A stretch of DNA of 14,056 nucleotides from Chloroflexota bacterium (GTDB lineage Bacteria; Chloroflexota; Limnocylindria; Limnocylindrales; CSP1-4): positions 1 to 14,056 of the forward strand of contig JAJYGK010000126.1 in assembly GCA_021790715.1 (NCBI GenBank). Reading direction: 5' to 3'. Every line of letters begins with the position of its first letter. The stretch's first letter is position 1. Of the stretch, positions 6,729-11,712 are shown in pieces. The notes under the pieces were generated by a model that was not told the DNA's origin, searched no databases, and saw only the letters and a program-made list of their open reading frames with translations. A program made the position numbers and the translations under genes.

Positions 6729-7745
6729 ATGACCGGGCCGTCGACGCAGGCGTTCGTTCCCGCCGGGGTGGAGGATCTCGCCCGCCGGCGCGCCGACGCG
6801 CGCGCGGCGCACGACTTCGCGGCGGCAGACGTCCTCCGCGCCGAGATCGAGGCCGCCGGCTGGAGGGTGATCGACCAGGGACTGCGCTTCCGCCTCGAGC
6901 CGATGCATCCGCCCGACGTGGAGGTCGCGGGCCGCGTGCGGCACGGATCGAGCACGTCCGTCCCGTCGAGGCTGGCCGATCCGGCCACGGCGCTGGCGAC
7001 GGTGGTCCTGCTGGCGGACCGGTGGCCCGATGACCTCGGCCGCGCCCTGGAGGGTCTGCGGGCCCATGCCCCGGTCGGCACCCAGGTCGTGATCGTCGCC
7101 AACGACCCGACGCCGGAACAGGCCGACGCGCTCGGGACGCCGGACGAGCGCGCGCTCGCGCCGATCGCGGGGGCCTCGCCCGAGCAGGTCTGGACGAGTG
7201 CGCCGCTGGGGCACGCGGCCGCCGCCAACGCGGGCATCCGCCGGGCGGCAGGCGACGTCGTGATCCTGCTCGACACGAGCGTGGAGCCGGTCGGCGACCT
7301 GGTCCGGCCGCTGGTGGCGGCGCTCGACGATCCCGGCGTGGCTGTGGCCGGCGGCTGGGGCCTCCGTTCGCCCGACCTGCGGCACTTCGACGAGGCGGGT
7401 CCCGGCGACGTCGACGCGATCGAGGGGCTGGCGATCGCGTTCCGCCGGGCCGACTTCGCCGGACGCGGTCCGCTCGACGAGCACTTCCGCGTCGACCGGA
7501 ACCTGGACATCTGGTGGAGCCTGGTGCTGCGCGACGAGGGTGAGGGCGTGCCGCCCCGCCGTGCCCTGGCGATCGACCTGCCGGCGACCCGTCACGCGTA
7601 CCGCGGCTCGACGAGCCTCCCGGAGCCGGAGCGCGATCGGCTGAGCCGCCGCAATTTCTACCGGATCATCGAGCGGTTCGGGACACGGCGCGACCTGCTC
7701 CTGCAGCCCGCCGCCGTGCGGAAGGGCGCGCCCGCCCCGTCCTGA
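6729..7745 (+). CDS. CysS C-terminal-like module fused to a family-2-like glycosyltransferase
   Basis: 338 aa with two parts. Residues about 12-52 (ARRRADARAAHDFAAADVLR, then a GWRVIDQG turn) match the small C-terminal module of cysteinyl-tRNA synthetase, whose form in CysS is ARxxKDFxxADxIRDxLxxxGxxxxDTPxG. Nothing of the CysS catalytic core (HIGH, KMSKS) is present. Residues about 78-310 form a GT-A fold: ATVVLLADRWPDDLGRALEGL, then VVIVANDP, then a GHAAAANAGIRRAAGDVVILLD block. Where most GT2 enzymes have DxD, this has D182-T183-S184, so metal binding and activity are uncertain. A later EGLAIAFRRADF and an FRVDRNLDIWWSLVLRDEG segment resemble the acceptor region of GT2 proteins. No signal peptide or membrane helix was seen, so cytosolic. 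ATG 6729 is used because it is 8 nt after TAGACT. Substrate and role are unknown; the CysS-like part could bind RNA or simply be an adopted helical hairpin. Confidence 0.75.
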   Translation: MTGPSTQAFVPAGVEDLARRRADARAAHDFAAADVLRAEIEAAGWRVIDQGLRFRLEPMHPPDVEVAGRVRHGSSTSVPSRLADPATALATVVLLADRWPDDLGRALEGLRAHAPVGTQVVIVANDPTPEQADALGTPDERALAPIAGASPEQVWTSAPLGHAAAANAGIRRAAGDVVILLDTSVEPVGDLVRPLVAALDDPGVAVAGGWGLRSPDLRHFDEAGPGDVDAIEGLAIAFRRADFAGRGPLDEHFRVDRNLDIWWSLVLRDEGEGVPPRRALAIDLPATRHAYRGSTSLPEPERDRLSRRNFYRIIERFGTRRDLLLQPAAVRKGAPAPS

Positions 7746-7790
7746 CGCGGGACATCGGCCGGGACGCGTCTCGATCCGCGCTCCTCGTCC

Positions 7791-7823
7791 GGGGCCCCAG
7801 CCCGGGGCCCTAGCCCGGGGCCA
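7791..7823. repeat. 13-bp tandem repeat (two full copies and a partial third) across the rhomboid stop
   Basis: GGGGCCCCAGCCC at 7791-7803 is followed directly by GGGGCCCTAGCCC at 7804-7816 and then GGGGCCA. The copies differ by one base. The minus-strand TAG stop of the rhomboid gene (7810-7812) lies inside the second copy; the matching position of the first copy reads CAG on the plus strand. Confidence 0.7.
7792..7810. terminator. Possible GC hairpin between convergent genes
   Basis: GGGCCCC (7792-7798) can pair with GGGGCCC (7804-7810) around a 5-nt loop, AGCCC. It lies between the convergent glycosyltransferase and rhomboid genes and is built from the tandem repeat. There is no U-tract on either strand, so termination activity is only a possibility. 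The remaining 7746-7790 shows nothing recognisable. Confidence 0.3.
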
Positions 7824-9069
7824 CCTCGGCGGGCACGCCGCGCTCGGCGACCGACCCGGCTCCACCGGTCCGGATCGTCGTGCCGATCTGGAGCCCCGCC
7901 ACCAGCAGGACGACGAGCAGCAGCACGCCGCCGACCCGCAGCGCGCCCGAGAGCGGCGTCCGCGCGGCCCGCGGGGCGCCGGCGGGGTGCTGCCAGAGGC
8001 TCGCGAGGGTCACCCCGGTGGGCAGCAGGATCAGCCCGAGCCAGAGCCCCGCGATCAGGCCGCCGATGTGGGCGAAGATGTCGATCCCCACGCCTCCGCC
8101 GATGAGCCCCACGTCGAGGACCAGGTTGAACACGATCAGGAAGCCGATCTGGCCGGCGATGGCGTTGGCGCTGCGCCCGAGCATCGGGTGGTGCACGCGG
8201 AACGCGATGAAGATCACGCCGAACAGGCCGAAGATCGCGCCGCTCGCGCCGACCGCGTTGCCCCCCAGGAAGATGTAGCTCGTGATGGACGCGGCGAGGG
8301 CCGTCAGCACGTAGATCAGCAGGTACTGCCCGCGCCCGTAGACGCGCTCGACGATCGGCCCGACCAGCCACAGCGCATACATGTTGAACGCGAGGTGGAG
8401 CGGGTTCCCAGGGTCGTGCACGAGGACGACCGTGAGCAGCCGCCAGTACTCGCCCCGCACCACGTCGGCGGTGTTCAGCTCGAAGAGGCGCGTGAAATCG
8501 GCGCCGAGAGACGTCCCCGTCAGCTGGAGCAGCCCGATCGCGATCGTGACCGCCAGGATCGCGTACGTCACGATCGGCGTGTCGGAGCCGCCCGGTCGCG
8601 TCCGGCCGAAGTAGCGCCCCGCCGCCCGCTGGTTGCCGATCTCCTTGTTGAGCCAGCCGAGCCGCGACGCGATCTCCGCCTTCGCCTCGCGCGGGGCACG
8701 CCGGTCCGCCTCCCGGTACGCATCGATCGCACCACGGAGGTCTCCCTGCCGGACGCGCGCCGCGGCGAGCTGCTGCCAGGCCTTCCAGCTGAGCGGGGTC
8801 GTCGGCGCCTGGGTGGCGAGCCGCCACGCCTCCAGCGCCGCATCGTCCTCGTCCATCCGGTAGCGGCACTCGGCGAGGCCGAGGAGCGCCGCCACGTGCA
8901 GGTCGGCGTCGCGGTGCCCCACCACGCGCGAGTAGAGCACCGCCGCCTGCTGGTACTCGCCCTGCCCGGCGAGCGCGTCGCCGCGCTGCAGGAGGGCGAG
9001 CGCGGTCGCACGGTCGAGGGGGCCGGCGGCGAACGGGTCGCGCGGGCCGGTCGAGGAGGCATCTGGCAC
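7810..9069 (-). CDS. TPR-containing rhomboid-family intramembrane serine protease
   Basis: 419 aa. Residues about 15-155 are helical and TPR-like (several A/L-rich 34-residue-type units, for example GDALAGQGEYQQAAVLYSRV and AAARVRQGDLRGAIDAYREA). From about 168 the protein is membrane-embedded, with a first helix at about 168-188. Rhomboid signatures are complete: H225-L-A-F-N229 in TM2, catalytic S276 in GASGAIFGLFG, and partner H334 in AHIGGLIAGLWLG. A last hydrophobic helix lies near 375-395, giving a 6+1 layout. It should cleave membrane-spanning substrates within the bilayer; the TPR part would face the cytosol and recruit partners or substrates. GTG 9069 is preferred because TACACT lies 9 nt upstream and no ATG is available before the TPR region. 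Substrates are unknown. It is convergent with the glycosyltransferase fusion and divergent from the DHA2 exporter. Confidence 0.87.
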   Translation of the reverse strand: MPDASSTGPRDPFAAGPLDRATALALLQRGDALAGQGEYQQAAVLYSRVVGHRDADLHVAALLGLAECRYRMDEDDAALEAWRLATQAPTTPLSWKAWQQLAAARVRQGDLRGAIDAYREADRRAPREAKAEIASRLGWLNKEIGNQRAAGRYFGRTRPGGSDTPIVTYAILAVTIAIGLLQLTGTSLGADFTRLFELNTADVVRGEYWRLLTVVLVHDPGNPLHLAFNMYALWLVGPIVERVYGRGQYLLIYVLTALAASITSYIFLGGNAVGASGAIFGLFGVIFIAFRVHHPMLGRSANAIAGQIGFLIVFNLVLDVGLIGGGVGIDIFAHIGGLIAGLWLGLILLPTGVTLASLWQHPAGAPRAARTPLSGALRVGGVLLLVVLLVAGLQIGTTIRTGGAGSVAERGVPAEVAPG

Positions 9070-9078
9070 GGTCCGCTG

Positions 9079-9084
9079 AGTGTA
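9079..9084 (-). promoter_or_regulatory. Candidate -10 element of the rhomboid gene
   Basis: On the minus strand TACACT (TANNNT) ends 9 nt before GTG 9069, with no Shine-Dalgarno between, consistent with a leaderless or almost leaderless transcript. No -35 consensus was seen. Confidence 0.35.
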
Positions 9085-9236
9085 CCGGCTGTGCGAGCGG
9101 GGGACCGGAGGACGTCGGCGCGCCTGCGGGGCGGGGTGCGAGAGAGGGCCGTGCAACCATGCCGCGGGCCGCCCGGATGCCGGCGAAGGAGAGCGCGGCG
9201 GAGAATCGGGTCGCGTGCCGGAATCCTGCAGTCGAG

Positions 9237-9242
9237 GATAAT
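9237..9242 (+). promoter_or_regulatory. Weak candidate -10 element of the DHA2 exporter gene
   Basis: GATAAT is the most AT-rich hexamer in the 280-bp divergent gap (9070-9349). It would give a leader of about 100 nt ending in AGGAG. A -35 box is not evident. Apart from this box and the rhomboid promoter, I see no gene or RNA in the gap; the short ORF at 9159 there is not convincing. Confidence 0.25.
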
Positions 9243-9349
9243 GACGCGGCTCCCGCCGTAATCCCCGGGCCCGACCACCGGGAGCAGACTCGGGTCGACG
9301 CGCCGGCCGGGACGGCGAGACAGGCCCACCAGCCCAGGAGACGCGTCCC

Positions 9350-11005
9350 ATGGAACACATCCCGGTGATGCCCGGCACCGCGCAGGAGGGCGACGTCGCG
9401 ATCCACGTCGGATCGCGCGAGCGGTTCGAGATCCTCTTCGCGGTCCTGCTCGGCCTCTTCCTCAGCGCCCTCGACCAGACGATCGTCGGTCCGGTGCTGC
9501 CCCGCATCGTCACCGACCTCAACGGAGCCAGCCTGTACACGTGGGTGGTGACCGCGTACCTGCTGACGAGCACGGTGACGATCCCGATCTACGGCAAGCT
9601 GTCCGACCTGTACGGCCGCCGCCCGCTGCTGATGGCCGGCATCGTGCTCTTCCTGGCCGGCTCGGCGCTCTCCGGCCTGAGCCAGACGATGAACGAGTTG
9701 ATCGCGTTCCGCGCGATCCAGGGCCTGGGTGCGGGCGCACTGTTCCCGATCTCGCTCGCCGTCATCGGCGACCTCTTCTCGCCGGCCGAGCGCGGCAAGT
9801 ACCAGGGGCTGTTCGGAGCCGTCTTCGGCGTCGCGTTCCTGGTCGGCCCCTTCCTGGGCGGGTTCCTCACCGACAACATCAGCTGGCACTGGGTCTTCTA
9901 CGTCAACGTCCCCATCGGGATCGTCTCGCTGTACTTCATCTGGCACCTGCTGCCCACCGTGCGGCGCGAGGGCTCGCGGTTCGACCTCGACCTCCCGGGC
10001 GTCGTGACGCTGACGCTCGCGATCGTGCCGATCCTGATCGCGCTGACGATCGCCGAGAACGGCGACTGGACGGCCCCGGGCGTCCTCGGCGGCTTCGTCG
10101 TCGGGGTCGTGTTCCTGGTCGCGTTCGTCGTCGCGGAGATGCGCGCCGAGGATCCCGTGATCCCGCTCGGCCTGTTCCGGAACCGGACGTTCACGGTCTC
10201 GTCGATCGCGACGTTCCTTGCCACGTTCGGGTTCGCGACCGCGATCATCTTCCTGCCCCTGTGGTTCCAGGTCGTGCAGAACGCGACCTCGACGGCGTCG
10301 GGCTACGACCTCTTCCCGTTCCTCCTCGGGCTCATCGTCAGCTCGATCGTCTCGGGCCAGTACGTGAGCCGCACCGGTCACTACCGGTGGCTGCTCGTCG
10401 CGTCGATGGCGCTGCTCGCGGTCGGCCTCGGGCTGTTCACCGGCCTGCGCGCCGACACCCCCACGACCACGATGTGGCTGTGGATGATCGTCGCCGGCGT
10501 CGGCGTCGGGCCGATGATGGCCGTGTTCACCCTGATCGTGCAGAACGCGGTGTCGTTGGACCTCCTCGGGACGGCGACCAGCGACCTGACGCTCATGCGG
10601 CAGATCGGAACCTCGTTCGGCCTCACGATCGCGTTCACGCTGTTCGAGAACAACCTGACCTGGAGCCTGCTCCGCGCGCAGATCGTCCGGGCCGGCGCGC
10701 CGGCAGCCTACGTCCCGCCCACGGCGCCGCCGTCCTTCAACATCGGCCAGGAGCTGACCTCGGTGGGCGGCACCAGCGCGACGCAGTTCCTGGACCGGAT
10801 CCCGGCCGCGCTGCAGCCCGCGTTCCTGGACGGCTTCCACCAGGCGTTCTCGATCGCCCTCGCCAACGCGATGTGGGTCGGGGTCGGGGCCGCGATCATC
10901 GCCGCGGCCTCGGCGATCCTCCTGCACGAGCTGCCGCTGCAGGAGACGACGGCCCAGCAGCACGCCGCCGTCCCGGCGGTGGCCCGCGCGGGCGCACGCG
11001 ACTGA
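9350..11005 (+). CDS. DHA2-family MFS multidrug exporter (EmrB/QacA type, 14 helices)
   Basis: 551 aa inner-membrane proton antiporter, probably expelling hydrophobic or cationic compounds. Family motifs are clear: motif D1 SALDQTIVGPVLPRI with D42 in helix 1, motif A GKLSDLYGRRP at 82-92, LIAFRAIQGLGAGALFPISL in helix 4 (motif B region), and GLFGAVFGVAFLVGPFLGG in helix 5 (motif C, the antiporter signature). Hydrophobic segments fit 14 helices. The polar stretch before the last helix (about 455-505) is the usual external loop. Length is typical for the family. ATG 9350 is served by AGGAG 9 nt upstream; ATG at codon 7 is an alternative. No TetR- or MarR-type regulator and no EmrA-like adaptor is adjacent, so substrate and control cannot be inferred. 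It ends 13 nt before the convergent mgsA stop. Confidence 0.93.
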   Translation: MEHIPVMPGTAQEGDVAIHVGSRERFEILFAVLLGLFLSALDQTIVGPVLPRIVTDLNGASLYTWVVTAYLLTSTVTIPIYGKLSDLYGRRPLLMAGIVLFLAGSALSGLSQTMNELIAFRAIQGLGAGALFPISLAVIGDLFSPAERGKYQGLFGAVFGVAFLVGPFLGGFLTDNISWHWVFYVNVPIGIVSLYFIWHLLPTVRREGSRFDLDLPGVVTLTLAIVPILIALTIAENGDWTAPGVLGGFVVGVVFLVAFVVAEMRAEDPVIPLGLFRNRTFTVSSIATFLATFGFATAIIFLPLWFQVVQNATSTASGYDLFPFLLGLIVSSIVSGQYVSRTGHYRWLLVASMALLAVGLGLFTGLRADTPTTTMWLWMIVAGVGVGPMMAVFTLIVQNAVSLDLLGTATSDLTLMRQIGTSFGLTIAFTLFENNLTWSLLRAQIVRAGAPAAYVPPTAPPSFNIGQELTSVGGTSATQFLDRIPAALQPAFLDGFHQAFSIALANAMWVGVGAAIIAAASAILLHELPLQETTAQQHAAVPAVARAGARD

Positions 11006-11008
11006 CCG

Positions 11009-11027
11009 CGCCCGGGCGTCAGACGCC
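11009..11027. terminator. Overlapping palindromes at the DHA2/mgsA convergent junction
   Basis: CGCCCGGGCG (11009-11018) is a perfect palindrome, and GGCGT (11015-11019) can pair with ACGCC (11023-11027) around CAG, across the mgsA stop. The stems are short and no U-tract follows, so this is a weak terminator candidate placed where one would be expected. Confidence 0.25.
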
Positions 11028-11492
11028 GCCCAGCGGCCGCTCCAGGTGCGCCGAGTAGTCGGGCAGGAGGCGCTCGTACCCGTCGGTCATGAGCGGCGAC
11101 GCGATCATGAAGTCGGCGGTGGCCCGGTTGCACGCGACGGGGATGTTCCACACCACGGCGATGCGCAGGAGCGCCTTGACGTCGGGGTCGTGCGGCTGCG
11201 GCTCGAGGGGGTCCCAGAAGAACACCAGGAAGTCGATGGTGCCGTCGGCGATCATCGCGCCGATCTGCAGGTCGCCCCCGAGCGGCCCCGACTGGAGCCG
11301 CGCGACGGGCAGATCGAGCTCCCGGGCCAGCAGCGAGCCGGTCGTGCCGGTGGCGTACAGGTCGTGCTCCGCCAGCAGGCGGCGGTTGTACCGGGCCCAC
11401 TCGACGAGATCCCGTTTCTTGTTGTCGTGGGCGACGAGGCCGATGCGCTTGCGGGGCGCCAGGTCGCGTGCCCGCTCCGGCAGCTCGCTCAC
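11019..11492 (-). CDS. mgsA: Methylglyoxal synthase
   Basis: 157 aa cytosolic enzyme that converts dihydroxyacetone phosphate to methylglyoxal and phosphate, a bypass of lower glycolysis used under phosphate limitation or sugar-phosphate overload. The sequence is strongly family-typical: RIGLVAHDNKKRDLVEW, LYATGTTGSLL, SGPLGGDLQIGAMIADG, FFWDPLEPQPHDPDVKALLR and NRATADFMIASPLM. D74, H101 and D104 are offset by exactly three from the E. coli residues Asp71, His98 and Asp101. GTG 11492 gives an N-terminus of normal length, and no ATG is available in frame. The start has no good Shine-Dalgarno of its own but overlaps the stop of a 13-codon ORF as GTGA, so its translation is probably coupled to that ORF. 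No glyoxalase gene is adjacent. Confidence 0.95.
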   Translation of the reverse strand: MSELPERARDLAPRKRIGLVAHDNKKRDLVEWARYNRRLLAEHDLYATGTTGSLLARELDLPVARLQSGPLGGDLQIGAMIADGTIDFLVFFWDPLEPQPHDPDVKALLRIAVVWNIPVACNRATADFMIASPLMTDGYERLLPDYSAHLERPLGGV

Positions 11493-11530
11493 GACCGACC
11501 CACCGCCGCGACGAGCGGGTGTCTCGACAT
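11489..11530 (-). CDS. 13-codon leader ORF translationally coupled to mgsA
   Basis: A short ORF encoding MSRHPLVAAVGRS. It starts with ATG preceded at 5 nt by GGAGGG (minus strand, 11541-11536), the best ribosome-binding site in this intergenic region. Its TGA overlaps the mgsA GTG by 4 nt (GTGA), the same coupling form seen in the hydrogenase operon. The arrangement suggests that ribosomes load at the leader and re-initiate on mgsA. The peptide has no run of rare or regulatory codons that would identify an attenuator. A remnant of an alternative mgsA start or an assembly frameshift is possible but less likely, because the mgsA N-terminus is already complete. Confidence 0.5.
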   Translation of the reverse strand: MSRHPLVAAVGRS

Positions 11531-11566
11531 TCCGTCCCTCCCTCGATCCCGGTGACCGCCGGCCAG

Positions 11567-11572
11567 AGCGTA
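11567..11572 (-). promoter_or_regulatory. Candidate -10 element for leader ORF and mgsA
   Basis: On the minus strand TACGCT (TANNNT) would start transcription near 11560, giving a leader of about 30 nt that carries GGAGGG and the leader ORF ATG at 11530. The -35 region has no clear consensus. Confidence 0.3.
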
Positions 11573-11605
11573 CCGCCACCTCGATGCGCACGAGCAGGGC
11601 CGTCC

Positions 11606-11640
11606 GGTCCGGTCGCGGGGGCCCTCCCCCGGCACGGACC
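11606..11640. repeat. Two-part inverted repeat in the mgsA/glycosyltransferase divergent gap
   Basis: Inner arms CGGGGG (11616-11621) and CCCCCG (11626-11631) enclose a CCCT loop. Outer arms GGTCCG (11606-11611) and CGGACC (11635-11640) flank them at nearly equal distance. Position between two divergent promoters suggests an operator or cruciform. GC richness makes chance dyads common, so function is open. The rest of the 11531-11712 gap shows only the promoter candidates listed. Confidence 0.35.
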
Positions 11641-11699
11641 GTACCTTCGGGCCCCGCACGCGCGCCGTTCGTGCCATGGATCGGTGCGCGACTCGTCCA

Positions 11700-11705
11700 T
11701 ACCCT
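11700..11705 (+). promoter_or_regulatory. Candidate -10 element of the PilZ glycosyltransferase gene
   Basis: TACCCT (TANNNT) ends 7 nt before ATG 11713. With two bases to its left it forms CCATACC followed by 9 nt and ATG, as at 62-80 before the hydrogenase operon. No Shine-Dalgarno lies between, which points to a leaderless transcript. TGGATC at 11677-11682 is a poor -35 candidate at 17-bp spacing. Confidence 0.35.
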
Positions 11706-11712
11706 CGGCCCG

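Noticed and set aside
5369..7510. A 713-codon minus-strand frame suggesting a much longer transporter
   Set aside because: Only the part downstream of about 6655 looks like MFS. The upstream part is the antisense of the CysS-tail/glycosyltransferase gene and has low-complexity composition.
7987..9261. A 424-codon plus-strand frame opposite the rhomboid gene
   Set aside because: Its product is Glu/Arg/Asp-rich shadow sequence, while the minus strand carries a rhomboid core with all catalytic residues.
9159..9368. A 69-codon plus-strand ORF in the rhomboid/DHA2 gap
   Set aside because: No Shine-Dalgarno, no TANNNT box at the usual distance, no recognisable composition, and it overlaps the DHA2 start in another frame.
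11489..11530. An assembly frameshift making the mini-ORF the true mgsA N-terminus
   Set aside because: The GTG start already gives an N-terminus of normal length, with catalytic residues offset by only three from E. coli; adding the mini-ORF would make it too long. Reads could still decide.
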